From NCBI GenBank assembly GCA_022448425.1, contig JAKVCY010000025.1, positions 1 to 39,968 of the forward strand: DNA of 39,968 nucleotides, given 5' to 3'. The notes under the pieces were generated by a model. It worked only from the letters and a program-made list of their open reading frames with translations. It was not told the DNA's origin and did no database searches. This DNA is from Thalassotalea sp. Lineage in GTDB: Bacteria > Pseudomonadota > Gammaproteobacteria > Enterobacterales > Alteromonadaceae. Position 1 is the first letter of the stretch. Every line of letters starts with the position of its first letter. Position numbers and translations under genes: made by a program. Shown here piece by piece: positions 16,036-25,228 of this stretch.

Positions 16036-18441
16036 CTAATAACTTAAAAGTGTTAATTTGTACTTCGTTTCACCCGGTAAGAAAGGGCTCGGTCTACCTT
16101 CTACCCAGTCACTATGGCCTTTGCCGAAGTATGGACTCCAAGGGTGTCCAGCCTGACTTGTCGGCATATGAAAAATACCAGACTCTTCATGACCTGGAGA
16201 AACAATCATTCGCTCTGAAGCACCGAAGCCTGCACCATCTACTCGCGGCATAAATGTGTCGCCCGGCAATGGGTCAGTTGGCATGTTTAAATACTTACCA
16301 AATATTGGAATAGCGCTACTTAGCGGGTGATTGATTTTAGCAGCGTTCTCTTGTCCCCAAGTCGCCTCTGCAAGCGACTGTTCTTCTGTCATATCGGTAA
16401 GGGCAGTCTGTAGCGCCTGAACGAACACGTTCTGCCAGCTATTACCGTTTGGCAGAAATTCAGCTGGTTGGTTTTGGATAAGCTGCCATAACGGCACTTC
16501 CATTTGCGCGTGAATGGTTTTCGGGTCAAAGTTTTCGTCATAGGTTGTTAAATAACTATTAAGCTGCTCAAATACTTTGTCTTTTACAGCAATCCTGAAA
16601 TTCTTGACGATGCGATAACCAACCGAGTCAACATTGGCATAAAGGGTTGGTACATCGACGAACGCTTTAACCTCTTGCCATTCAGCTTTATCCTCAAGCG
16701 CCTGCTCTGTTAGCACTTGTGAAAGTAACAACTGCTGCCAACGTTTTAAGAAGATTGCTTCAGTATCAAGTGCAATTTTCAGTAATTCTTTTTCTGAGAA
16801 TCTGTCTTGCTCAAAAAGGCGCTGCTGTATTTGTTGAGAACGTGCACCAAGTGCATAACCACCATTGCCAATATGCTCATATAGAGCTTCACCAACAACT
16901 CTCGAGTTGCCTGTCCATAAGCGATTATCTTTTGGAGCGTATACTTTCGGGTATTCTTCAGCAGTTAAATAGCCATCCCAAGTGTTTTCACCTGTCGACC
17001 AGTCGCTAGGTAGCTCTCTGATATTGCCGACTTTACGAGGAATAGGCCCCATGATTGTCCAACCGATGTTACCTTGTTTGTCACCTACCATCATGTTCTG
17101 TGCGGGGATTCCAGATGACGCGGCAATCTCGAACGCTTGTTCAACAGTTTTGGCTGTTTCTAGCTTGGTGTGAGACAAATTAACCGCATTTTCATCGTGT
17201 GCAACCCAGCGATAAGCGAGTAATTCGCCGTCAGCATTTTTACCGATAACAGGCCCCCATATGGTGTCTTGCACTTCGAATTCTATGGCTTCTTGTCCTT
17301 TAACGGCGATGATTTGATTACGCATATCAAAAGCCACAAAGCCTTCTGGAGTCAGGTACTGGCTTTGGTCTTCATTGGTTTTCAATACGATCACATCGCT
17401 CCAGTCACCATAGCTGTTTGTAAAGCCCCAAGCGATATTTCCATTGCTGCCAACAACGACATTGGGTGTCCCTGGAAGTGTTGCACCGGTCACTTTGACC
17501 GTTTCACCATTTTGTTGATATTCAATGGAAGCTCGATACCAAGTATTTGGAACACGGATGCCTAAATGCATATCGTTAGCAACGATAGCGCTACCTGTTG
17601 AAGATATTTTTCCGGCAACTGCCCAATTATTTGAACCGTAAAAGTCTGGGTTTTCAAGCGGTACGTAAGCGGATGAAGTGTGATTTGATAGGCCTTCAGG
17701 TACCTCATTAGGTAGCGGTGATGGTGCATAGCTAGTGCCATCAATGGCTGCATCCCAGCGGCTGCCTTTAGGGTTGAAGAAAGCAAACCACTCTGGTGGC
17801 AAAGCTTTGTGCATAACGTCTAAACTAAGCTCGCGGCTGCCGTCGGCATACTGTAAGTCTAAGTACATGCTGTATACCGCTAATACCGTATCTTCTTCTC
17901 GCCACTCTACAGGGGTTTGCCTGAGTAAGTTGTACTCAAAAGGACTTACATTAAGGCGAGATAAACCCTGATTTACGCCACGAGTGTAGGCCTTTAACAT
18001 AGCTATTTCAGTAGGTGCTAACTTGGCTACCATTGCGCGAGCACGTTCGCGAAAACGGTGAATACGAATTTCTTTGTCTCGGTTAATAGCGATTTCGCCA
18101 AACAAGCTTGATAGTTCACCCGCTGAATTTCTACGCAGTAAGTCCATTTGGAAGAAACGCTCTTGCGCGTGTACAAAACCCAATGCCATTGCAGCATCAT
18201 TCCTGTTTTTGGCCTTAATTGTTGCGATACCGTTCTCATCGCGTTCAACAATTGTGGTTTCTTCAAGACCAAATAGCGTAGCTTTACCATCAAGTTGTGG
18301 AAGTGCACTATTAATTCGGCTGTAAAGCCAAGCAGAACCAGTGGCGATAACAAATACCAGTAATATGGCAATGCTTTTTAAAATGAACTTAATATTAATC
18401 ATGATATTAGTAGCTTTGTTTTTGGCGTTATTGCTATACAT
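16036..18441 (-). CDS. Penicillin acylase family protein (Ntn hydrolase)
   Basis: An 801-residue precursor of the penicillin G acylase / acyl-homoserine-lactone acylase family, which cleaves amide bonds between an acyl chain and an amine. A hydrophobic segment (about 16-40) anchors or exports it to the periplasm. The alpha part follows (ERDENGIATIKAKNRNDAAM, GFVHAQERFFQMDLLRR). The autocleavage site is FYGS-NNWAVAG, with Ser270 becoming the N-terminal nucleophile of the beta subunit, then ANDMHLGIRVPNTWYRASIE and GFTNSYGDWSDV. The first ATG (18441) has an AGAAAGAA site upstream; the ATG at 18402 is an alternative with no ribosome site. Quorum-signal degradation is possible but cannot be told from the sequence. 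Confidence 0.9.
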   Translation of the reverse strand: MYSNNAKNKATNIMINIKFILKSIAILLVFVIATGSAWLYSRINSALPQLDGKATLFGLEETTIVERDENGIATIKAKNRNDAAMALGFVHAQERFFQMDLLRRNSAGELSSLFGEIAINRDKEIRIHRFRERARAMVAKLAPTEIAMLKAYTRGVNQGLSRLNVSPFEYNLLRQTPVEWREEDTVLAVYSMYLDLQYADGSRELSLDVMHKALPPEWFAFFNPKGSRWDAAIDGTSYAPSPLPNEVPEGLSNHTSSAYVPLENPDFYGSNNWAVAGKISSTGSAIVANDMHLGIRVPNTWYRASIEYQQNGETVKVTGATLPGTPNVVVGSNGNIAWGFTNSYGDWSDVIVLKTNEDQSQYLTPEGFVAFDMRNQIIAVKGQEAIEFEVQDTIWGPVIGKNADGELLAYRWVAHDENAVNLSHTKLETAKTVEQAFEIAASSGIPAQNMMVGDKQGNIGWTIMGPIPRKVGNIRELPSDWSTGENTWDGYLTAEEYPKVYAPKDNRLWTGNSRVVGEALYEHIGNGGYALGARSQQIQQRLFEQDRFSEKELLKIALDTEAIFLKRWQQLLLSQVLTEQALEDKAEWQEVKAFVDVPTLYANVDSVGYRIVKNFRIAVKDKVFEQLNSYLTTYDENFDPKTIHAQMEVPLWQLIQNQPAEFLPNGNSWQNVFVQALQTALTDMTEEQSLAEATWGQENAAKINHPLSSAIPIFGKYLNMPTDPLPGDTFMPRVDGAGFGASERMIVSPGHEESGIFHMPTSQAGHPWSPYFGKGHSDWVEGRPSPFLPGETKYKLTLLSY

Positions 18442-18737
18442 TATGTTCTTTCTAGCTTACTTTTCCTGCGCTGAATATGCACGCAAAAAATCCTTAATTT
18501 GGTTGATGAATTGCCAAAAATGTCTTAATAACGTGCTGTTTTTACGTATTAATTAAAATAGCTCATATTTTATTTAGCCAATTTGTTAACGAGATGTAAT
18601 AATATGAGGGTTTTTGGTATACAGTATGTTTTTCCGAGTATTCAGTGTTCTAGCATGCGTATTTTATTTTTCTCATTTTTTAGCTGCTTTTAAATCAGGT
18701 AATTTCTCAATAATAAAAGCAATAGGTCGGAGTTGGC

Positions 18738-19094
18738 ATGTCTTATGACTTTAAGCGTCACTTACAAATAGGTGACTGGTGTTTTGAATTAAAAATGGTT
18801 CGTGCATTAAAAGTTGATGAGTATGGAAAGCCCTATCAAGCTATCGCTAATTGCAATGTTAATGGCGATTCAATGTACATAGACGGCTTATTGATCAAGG
18901 ACGGCGAAGAGTTCACCAAAGAAGACTTTATGACGTTTTATAAGCTTACCGAACTCTTGGGACTGGATAACTTTTATTATCATCGATACCAGAATGGCGA
19001 GTCGATGACTAAGGAAGTTAAAATTAAGCATAAAGAACAAAAAGAACTTCCAGAGCAAGAAGGCAACTCGCCGTTGATCAAGCTGGTAAAGTAA
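18738..19094 (+). CDS. Hypothetical protein, 118 residues
   Basis: Not recognised. A soluble, charged protein without signal peptide or membrane segment. It begins MSYDFKRHLQIGDWCFELKM and has a predicted beta-rich first half (YQAIANCNVNGDSMYIDGLL) and a helical middle (KEDFMTFYKLTELLGLDNFY), then a lysine/glutamate-rich tail. A good GGAG ribosome site stands before the ATG, and the reading frame is isolated between 296 and 218 bases of non-coding sequence, so it is likely a real single-gene transcript. No functional clue from neighbours. Confidence 0.7.
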   Translation: MSYDFKRHLQIGDWCFELKMVRALKVDEYGKPYQAIANCNVNGDSMYIDGLLIKDGEEFTKEDFMTFYKLTELLGLDNFYYHRYQNGESMTKEVKIKHKEQKELPEQEGNSPLIKLVK

Positions 19095-19312
19095 TTACGT
19101 AGCATAAAGCGGAGTAATGCTGCATTATTTATTTGTGATTTCGTCCTGATGAGTTAAACGAACATTTACCTCATTCTTTTCTATTGCTTAATCTAAGGTT
19201 ATCTGAGGCTTAGTGCTGGATAGCCGTAAAACAAACCTATAAAAGCCAAACTTAATGGCAAAATTGCGTCACTTTTGATAGTATCCCGCGCAATTTTTCA
19301 ACTCCTGTATTA

Positions 19313-21274
19313 TTGATAGTTTTGTTGTATATCATTCAGCGAAAGTTTTACTTTCTTTTCAGCATTTTATCTCTTGTTGCCATTTCTGTATTGTTTTATG
19401 GCAACTTTTCTGCTGCGCAGGCATTTGTTGCATACGCGCTTCTCGGCGCTGTTTCTCTGTACTTATACCGTCGTCAGATTTCTTGGCAATTAGGGCTTTG
19501 GTTAACCGACATGCTTTCAGCTCAGCCAAGTGCTGGAAATAGACGTTCGAGTTGGCTTCAGCTCCTTATTGAGCCACTTGAGCAAAGGCTGCATCATTTG
19601 GTTAGCGAACGTAACATGGCATATGCGGCCTTTAACGCAATTAGCGATGCTGTTATTCGAACTGATGCCGATGGTCAAGTCAGAGCCGTCAATCGTGCTT
19701 GTTTAAAGCTGTTCAATTGTGATCGCCATGCGCTGTTGCATAAGAGTTATAACCTGTGTCAACGAGCATTGAAAGTGACTGATGCACACGTCGACTTAAA
19801 TGATATTCTTGCCAAACTTGCACGCGGTGATAGCCAGGAACGCGTGTTTAGTTCTATCTTCCATGTTGAGATTAAAGGTCGAGTATTCGCGATTGAACGT
19901 CAAATATCTGCTATATACCAGAATGGGAACTTTGCTGGCACGGTAGTTATGCTTCGTGATGTCACCAAAGCTGAAAAACTGCGTAAGCGTTTGAGATTCC
20001 AAGCTAATCACGACAATGTAACCAAGCTTTATAATCGCTATAAATTCGACCAACGTTTGACTGATGCTTGGCACGACGTAAAGCAAGATGACCGTCAACA
20101 CGCGCTACTATTACTCGATATGGATCGTTTCAAATTAATCAACGATAACGCGGGTCATGCTAGTGGCGACCAGTTGCTGAGGAATGTCGCTGAGTTGTTA
20201 AGAACAAATATCAGAGCAACGGATGTGTGCGCGCGAATTGGTGGCGATGAGTTTTCAGTGTTGCTTTACGATGTCGATACGGGCGTTGTAGAGCAAATCA
20301 TGACTAAGTTAAATCTAGCGTTTGAAAATCTTCAGTTTGTCAGTGCTGGACAAGTGTTTGATGTTGGTGCAAGTATTGGGGCAACGTTAATTAACAATAA
20401 CTCACCTTCAATCGCCGACGTTAAGCGTCAAGCAGACAGTGCGTGCTTTATTGCTAAGAACAAAGGTATCAATAGCCATCAATTGTTTAGCCAACAAGAT
20501 GAGCAGTTGATGAATATTCAGCAAGAGCCGCGCTGGGCAGTGCGTATTCATCAAGCACTGGAAAGTGATGAGTTCGTTTTGTTTTATCAAACCATTCAAG
20601 CTTTGGATACTTCGAGTTATTCGAAACAGCATATCGAGATCCTACTTCGTCTTAAATCTGGTGATAAGATGCTGAGCCCGAGTCTATTTTTACCTGCTGT
20701 TGAACGTTTTAGGTTAACTGACAAAGTTGATTTTTGGGTTATCTCTAAGGTGTTTTCGTGGTTTGAGCAGAAACCGACTCTTTGGCAGAAGCAAGTGTTA
20801 GCAATTAATCTTTCAGGTGAAAGCCTTACCAATGAAGAATTCATCGACAATGTTATTACGTTGTTTTCTCAGTGCCATTTCCCTGCTGATGCTATTTGCT
20901 TTGAAGTAACAGAAACAGCTGCCATTGGTGATATGGCTATTGCTAGAAGGTTAGTCGATAAACTAAGTGCTGTAGGTTTCAGTTTAGCCCTAGATGACTT
21001 CGGCAAGGGCTTTAGTACGTTCAATTACCTTAAGAATCTGCCTGCGCAATACATCAAGATTGACGGCAGCTACGTGGAAGAGATGCTGACCAGCGAGAAT
21101 GACTTTTCTATCGTTAAAGCAATTGCTTCAATGGCGAAAAGCATGGAAATGAAAACTATTGCTGAATTTGTCCAATGCGACAAAACAATGGAAGCACTTG
21201 ATGAACTGGGTGTCGACTTTGTTCAAGGCTATGGTATTGAACACCCGAAACCGCTAGCTGACTATCGGCATTAA
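19313..21274 (+). CDS. Membrane PAS-GGDEF-EAL cyclic-di-GMP protein
   Basis: A protein of about 653 residues for making and/or breaking down cyclic-di-GMP. Two hydrophobic segments (about 12-30 and 35-52) anchor it. A PAS domain covers about 101-220 (AFNAISDAVIRTDADGQVRA). The GGDEF domain has an intact GGDEF (310-314) and an inhibitory I-site RATD (301-304), suggesting an active, feedback-regulated cyclase. The EAL domain has EIL (442-444) in place of EAL but keeps the metal and catalytic residues in NLSGESL, FEVTETA, LALDDFGKGFSTF, KIDGSY and AEFVQ, so phosphodiesterase activity is possible. The start is uncertain: TTG at 19313 has no ribosome site, and the first in-frame ATG is at about residue 67, after the membrane part. 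Confidence 0.88.
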   Translation: MIVLLYIIQRKFYFLFSILSLVAISVLFYGNFSAAQAFVAYALLGAVSLYLYRRQISWQLGLWLTDMLSAQPSAGNRRSSWLQLLIEPLEQRLHHLVSERNMAYAAFNAISDAVIRTDADGQVRAVNRACLKLFNCDRHALLHKSYNLCQRALKVTDAHVDLNDILAKLARGDSQERVFSSIFHVEIKGRVFAIERQISAIYQNGNFAGTVVMLRDVTKAEKLRKRLRFQANHDNVTKLYNRYKFDQRLTDAWHDVKQDDRQHALLLLDMDRFKLINDNAGHASGDQLLRNVAELLRTNIRATDVCARIGGDEFSVLLYDVDTGVVEQIMTKLNLAFENLQFVSAGQVFDVGASIGATLINNNSPSIADVKRQADSACFIAKNKGINSHQLFSQQDEQLMNIQQEPRWAVRIHQALESDEFVLFYQTIQALDTSSYSKQHIEILLRLKSGDKMLSPSLFLPAVERFRLTDKVDFWVISKVFSWFEQKPTLWQKQVLAINLSGESLTNEEFIDNVITLFSQCHFPADAICFEVTETAAIGDMAIARRLVDKLSAVGFSLALDDFGKGFSTFNYLKNLPAQYIKIDGSYVEEMLTSENDFSIVKAIASMAKSMEMKTIAEFVQCDKTMEALDELGVDFVQGYGIEHPKPLADYRH

Positions 21275-21406
21275 ACTGCTGGTGATCTGCTATTCATTTC
21301 AACAAATCGTTACAGATAAACTTTCTAGATCTTATTGGCTAAACAGCCCACCTTAGTTAAGGTATTGTTATTGATATAGAAACTGATTTAGAAACGTAGC
21401 GAATTT

Positions 21407-22624
21407 ATGGCACTAATTAGCCGTTGGAAAGCCGACTTTCCTGTATTTACCCAATCTGACCAACCTCTTTATTATTTAGACTCCGCTGCAAGTAGTCTAG
21501 TACCTAAAGTTGTTGCTGATGCTAGCTATCAATATTTGCTCAACGAACACGCTAACAGTCATCGCGGTTTTTATCCCTTATCCGCGCAATTAACACAGCG
21601 AATCGAAGACATTCGCGCCCAAGTTGCAAATTTTATCAACGCACCAAGTGCAGATAACATTATCTTTAACAGTGGCACAACGGCAGGTATTCACTTAGTT
21701 GCCAATGGACTTAACCGACTAAAGTCTGGTAGTGGAAATATCGTTATTTCGGCAGCAGAACACCATGCTAATTTGTTACCTTGGCAGCAAATAGCTGAGA
21801 ATAGCGATATTGAACTTCGAGTAGTGCCGCTGGCAGCAAGTGGGCAAGTTGATATGCCCATGCTTGAACGATTAATCGATGACAATACGCTTATCGTAGC
21901 TGTTACACATCTTTCTAACGTCCTTGGTGTCGAGAATCCAATCGCCTCAATAGGTAAACTAACAAGACAACATGGCGCGTTTCTGTTGGTTGACGGCGCC
22001 CAGTTTGCCGCCCATGGTAAGGTAAACGTACAGGCACTTGGATGTGATTTTTACGTATTCTCAGGTCACAAACTTTATAGCGGGCACGGTAGTGGGGTGC
22101 TCTTCGCAAGTGATGTTGCTATCGCCGAGCTTGCACCCGTTGTGCTAGGTGGGGGAATGGTCAACAGCGTTTCAGTAAGCGACAGTGCTTGGGCAACTGG
22201 CGTCAGAAAATTTGAGGCGGGCACATTAAATGCGCAGGCGATAATCGCACTGTCAGCAGGCTTAAGTTACCTAAAGCAAGCCGAAGCTGAAGGGGCGCAT
22301 ACTTATCTAGCAGAGCTAACTCAATTTACGCTCGATAAATTATCAGCGTTTGGCGGCATCAACATATATTCAGTTCAGCAATCTAAGCCTCAGTCAATAA
22401 TAAGCTTCAATCTTGAGAGGGTTCATAGCCACGATGTTGCAATGGTATTGGCGGAGCATCATATCGCTGTTCGTGCTGGACATCACTGTGCACAGCCGCT
22501 TCATCATTGTCTGGGAGTTGGCAGTACTGTTCGTATCTCACTCGGTTTATATAATCAGGCAGAAGATATTGAACAGTTATTAGTGGGCTTAGAAACTTGT
22601 CGACAGCTTTTTATTGCGCGTTAG
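21407..22624 (+). CDS. sufS: Cysteine desulfurase, SufS/CsdA type
   Basis: A 405-residue pyridoxal-phosphate enzyme that takes sulfur from cysteine and holds it as a persulfide. The cofactor lysine is in YVFSGHKLYSG (Lys222), the PLP aspartate/histidine regions are AAEHHANLLPW and LLVDGAQFAAHG, and the active-site cysteine is in VRAGHHCAQPL (Cys361), the short-loop type II form. This is the group that needs a sulfur acceptor such as SufE or SufU. The next gene encodes a SufU-type acceptor. No other suf genes (sufBCD) are present; instead the downstream genes serve a molybdenum hydroxylase. A 14-base palindrome (21350-21363) lies 43 bases before the ATG. Confidence 0.92.
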   Translation: MALISRWKADFPVFTQSDQPLYYLDSAASSLVPKVVADASYQYLLNEHANSHRGFYPLSAQLTQRIEDIRAQVANFINAPSADNIIFNSGTTAGIHLVANGLNRLKSGSGNIVISAAEHHANLLPWQQIAENSDIELRVVPLAASGQVDMPMLERLIDDNTLIVAVTHLSNVLGVENPIASIGKLTRQHGAFLLVDGAQFAAHGKVNVQALGCDFYVFSGHKLYSGHGSGVLFASDVAIAELAPVVLGGGMVNSVSVSDSAWATGVRKFEAGTLNAQAIIALSAGLSYLKQAEAEGAHTYLAELTQFTLDKLSAFGGINIYSVQQSKPQSIISFNLERVHSHDVAMVLAEHHIAVRAGHHCAQPLHHCLGVGSTVRISLGLYNQAEDIEQLLVGLETCRQLFIAR

Positions 22625-22688
22625 GTGTAAGCTCCATTCAAAGAGCATAAACAAACAAGACAGAGAGAAAATTAATAGAGAAGCACCT

Positions 22689-23111
22689 ATGTCAGCATTG
22701 TACCAACAAGCTTTATTAGCACACCATCAATCTCCAGTGGGGTTTAATCTCGATATTAAGTTCGACTCAGCGAAAAGTGGCCATAACCCTGCATGTGGAG
22801 ATGAAATCACGGTAAAAGTAGCTGTTACCGATGGTGTTATTACGGATATTGCTTTCGAAGGGGACAGTTGTGCAATCTGCCGAGCCTCCGCCTCGATAAT
22901 GTGTGAGCAGCTAAAAGTTACTCCTTTTACACAAGCTAAAAGTATTGCCGATAAGCTAATAGCAGGTCTGGAAAGTAAAGAAAATTTAAGTGAGCTCCTT
23001 GGAGACTCTTACGCACCCTTAAATGCGGTGGCGAGCTTTCCCATTAGAGCACAGTGTGCACAACTACCTTGGCAGACATTTCAGTTATGTTTTGAGGAAT
23101 TGAAGCCTTAA
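22689..23111 (+). CDS. sufU: SufU-type zinc-dependent sulfur-transfer / scaffold protein
   Basis: A 140-residue protein of the IscU/NifU N-terminal family. Candidate zinc ligands are Cys36 and Asp38 (NPACGDEITV), Cys61 (GDSCAICRASASIM) and Cys123 (RAQCAQLPW). Their spacing equals that of Cys41, Asp43, Cys66 and Cys128 of Bacillus subtilis SufU as I remember it, and the length fits SufU rather than the shorter-insert IscU. SufU accepts persulfide sulfur from SufS. I start at ATG 22689; a longer reading from 22614 overlaps the desulfurase end and adds unconserved sequence. Two extra cysteines (64, 72) are unusual. It forms a pair with the desulfurase and is followed by a 118-base gap. Confidence 0.85.
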   Translation: MSALYQQALLAHHQSPVGFNLDIKFDSAKSGHNPACGDEITVKVAVTDGVITDIAFEGDSCAICRASASIMCEQLKVTPFTQAKSIADKLIAGLESKENLSELLGDSYAPLNAVASFPIRAQCAQLPWQTFQLCFEELKP

Positions 23112-23196
23112 CACTGCCATGACATATTGACGATCTTGAACCATTGAAATCATTGGGATTAGTGTAGTTCAAACCTTCGATGTTAAACGTAGTAAG

Positions 23197-23202
23197 TATA
23201 AT
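23197..23202 (+). promoter_or_regulatory. Candidate -10 element before xdhC
   Basis: A perfect TATAAT stands 27 bases before the xdhC ATG in the 118-base gap after sufU. No good -35 hexamer is at the right distance. It leaves open whether xdhC-mocA is transcribed separately from sufS-sufU. Confidence 0.25.
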
Positions 23203-23229
23203 AAAGACGATAAAAGAGCATTAACAAGC

Positions 23230-24279
23230 ATGCAGGAAAATTGGTTAGAGCTAAGCGCTGCCTTTGATGAGAAGCAAGACTTCGTATTGGCGGTGATTAC
23301 TGAGACTCATGGGGCTACCTATCGAAAAGCCGGTACTATGATGTTGGTAAGCCGTGATAAAGAGTGCACTGGTTTACTCAGCGGTGGCTGCCTAGAGGCT
23401 GATATTGCACTTCATGCTGAATCGGTATTCGAGAATAAAGTGCCTGCTATGTTGCATTATGATCTCACGACAGATGCTGATTTATTGTGGGGACTGGGTC
23501 TTGGTTGTGAAGGAAAAATCGATATCTTGCTTCAACCGCTGTTAGCTGAAAGTGGGCACTGTGACTTTGCTAATATGCTATCGTCTGTTTGTGAAGGAAA
23601 AACAGGACGTTATTGGCTTCCAATACCAGCATCAGCTACAGACACAGTTAATCCAAGCATCGTAGTAACAGGTACTTTTCAGCACGAAATTGCATCACTT
23701 ATTCCCCCAACGGTCGAGAGTCATGCGCCAGTAAATGAGTTAGCAAATGGGCTAGCTAGCTGGCTGTCTATCCCAATCACTCCTCCTATTTCATTGGCCG
23801 TCATTGGTGCAGGCCCGGATGCGGTGCCTGTTGTGGATTTAGCGTTAAATATGGGGTGGCGTGTTAATCTGTTTGATCATCGTGATAATGCACTAAATCG
23901 CTCGGAATTTAGTCGTGAAGTAAACACAGTGAAAATGCGCGCAGAGCAAGCCGTGGCAGAGTGCTTTGATACAATCGATGCTGCCGTGGTGATGACCCAC
24001 AACCTCGCTTTCGATCAAGCATATTTATCGGTTTTGTTGTCGACCAGTATCGACTATATCGGGTTGCTGGGGCCGATGGCACGGCGTGACAAAATGCTAA
24101 CCGCATTGGAACAAGCCTATGAACCCCTATCTGAGCGAATTTTTGGTCCTGTAGGACTAGATATCGGCGGCAGAAGCCCACAAGCTATTGCATTATCAAT
24201 TGCTGCTCAAATTCAGCAAAAATTTGCTCGACGCTACGAAGAATATCGAGCAGTGCTAGTGTCGGCAGAAAGTGACTAG
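23230..24279 (+). CDS. xdhC: XdhC-family molybdenum cofactor insertion protein
   Basis: A 349-residue XdhC/CoxI-type chaperone. In characterised systems XdhC binds the molybdenum cofactor, protects it while a cysteine desulfurase adds the terminal sulfido ligand, and hands it to the apoenzyme. N-terminal XdhC domain: VITETHGATYRKAGTMMLVS, LLSGGCLEADIA (about 50-61) and GLGLGCEGKIDIL. C-terminal Rossmann-like domain: LAVIGAGPDAVPVVDLALNM, YIGLLGPMARRDKML and PVGLDIGGRSPQAIALSIAA. A cytoplasmic role is expected, since there is no signal peptide. Five bases separate its stop from the next gene, a MocA-like transferase, so the two are co-transcribed. Confidence 0.93.
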   Translation: MQENWLELSAAFDEKQDFVLAVITETHGATYRKAGTMMLVSRDKECTGLLSGGCLEADIALHAESVFENKVPAMLHYDLTTDADLLWGLGLGCEGKIDILLQPLLAESGHCDFANMLSSVCEGKTGRYWLPIPASATDTVNPSIVVTGTFQHEIASLIPPTVESHAPVNELANGLASWLSIPITPPISLAVIGAGPDAVPVVDLALNMGWRVNLFDHRDNALNRSEFSREVNTVKMRAEQAVAECFDTIDAAVVMTHNLAFDQAYLSVLLSTSIDYIGLLGPMARRDKMLTALEQAYEPLSERIFGPVGLDIGGRSPQAIALSIAAQIQQKFARRYEEYRAVLVSAESD

Positions 24280-24284
24280 TATAG

Positions 24285-25016
24285 ATGCCAGCAAAAAAAG
24301 ATAAGAAAATCGCCGCTATTTTGCTAGCCGCTGGCAATTCCCGCAGGCTTGGACAACCAAAACAATTGGTTGAAATAAATGATGAATCCTTACTTTCTCG
24401 TCAGTTAACGCTGGCGGAGCGTCACTGTTATCACTCAGTTATTGTTTTAGGTTATCAAGCAGGGCAAATGCAGTCTTCTTTGCTGGCTGAGAGGCAAAGA
24501 CACCAGAGACAAAGAAAACCTAACGTTAAAGATAATCGTTTGAATCAAACTACGTCTTGGTCCGTGGTGCACGCAAATAATTGGCAAGAAGGAATGGGGA
24601 GCTCGTTGGCGTCAGGTATTAAGCACATACTTGCAAGTGAATATTTGCAACAATCTGACGCCCTAGTCCTACTACTTGTTGATCAATGGCAGCTCAAAAG
24701 CGCTGATATGACCAAACTCATCGATTGTTACTATGAGCATCCAGATAAAATTATCGTCAGTGATTGGCATCAATACGATCGTGAGCTAGAAACTTTAGGA
24801 GAGGACAGCGGAAAGGTTGGCCACAATAACTTCGGCCCACCAGTGATTTTTCCGGCACGATTTTTTACAAATTTATCCGAGCATTCTGGCGCTCAAGGTG
24901 CTAAAGCTATTATCTCCAAACACTTGAGCGATGTAGTTTTTTGTAAGATAAGTAACGCTGAAGCTGATTTGGATACGCCAGAGCAGTTGGCAGCATTGGG
25001 CACTTTAGCCAGCTAG
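24285..25016 (+). CDS. mocA: MocA-like nucleotidyltransferase (molybdopterin cytidylyltransferase)
   Basis: A 243-residue MobA/MocA-type NTP transferase. The nucleotide-binding signature is AAILLAAGNSRRLGQPKQLV (about 10-29); then WQEGMGSSLASGI, LLLVDQWQL (where the family usually has a CDQP-like metal motif, so Asp is kept), FGPPVIFPARFF, GAKAIISKHL and the C-terminal DLDTPEQLAAL. MocA joins CMP to molybdopterin, giving the cytosine dinucleotide form used by xanthine-oxidase-family enzymes of bacteria, which fits the IorAB genes downstream. A basic glutamine/arginine-rich insertion (ERQRHQRQRKPNVKDNRLNQ, about 70-89) makes it longer than usual. It follows xdhC by five bases. Confidence 0.87.
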   Translation: MPAKKDKKIAAILLAAGNSRRLGQPKQLVEINDESLLSRQLTLAERHCYHSVIVLGYQAGQMQSSLLAERQRHQRQRKPNVKDNRLNQTTSWSVVHANNWQEGMGSSLASGIKHILASEYLQQSDALVLLLVDQWQLKSADMTKLIDCYYEHPDKIIVSDWHQYDRELETLGEDSGKVGHNNFGPPVIFPARFFTNLSEHSGAQGAKAIISKHLSDVVFCKISNAEADLDTPEQLAALGTLAS

Positions 25017-25228
25017 ACTATATTTAATTATCTATTTAGGGCTTAACTCGAATTTTGTTAAATGGGTTGAACAGAAGACCTAGAGAGTAGACTAATTTTA
25101 CAGTCAAGAGAGCGTTGGCCGTAAATCGTTCAGTCGAAAACCAAACTGAATACAAAAAAGCAGTACACAGATAATAATAAAACTAACTAAAACAAACGAT
25201 AAAACTGGGCTATCGAAGGAAGACAAAA

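Noticed and set aside
15981..16253. Plus-strand open frame of 90 codons over the pheL region and end of the penicillin acylase gene
   Set aside because: The opposite strand carries the leader peptide and a conserved protein end; this frame has no protein-like features.
19260..19297. Inverted repeat AAAATTGCG/CGCAATTTT before the GGDEF-EAL gene
   Set aside because: The 20-base spacer and AT-rich arms make it weak evidence for an operator or a terminator.
25017..25228. Possible molybdenum cofactor riboswitch or ModE site before iorA
   Set aside because: No conserved hairpins or ModE-like inverted repeat found; only a weak 6-base inverted repeat (25129-25150).
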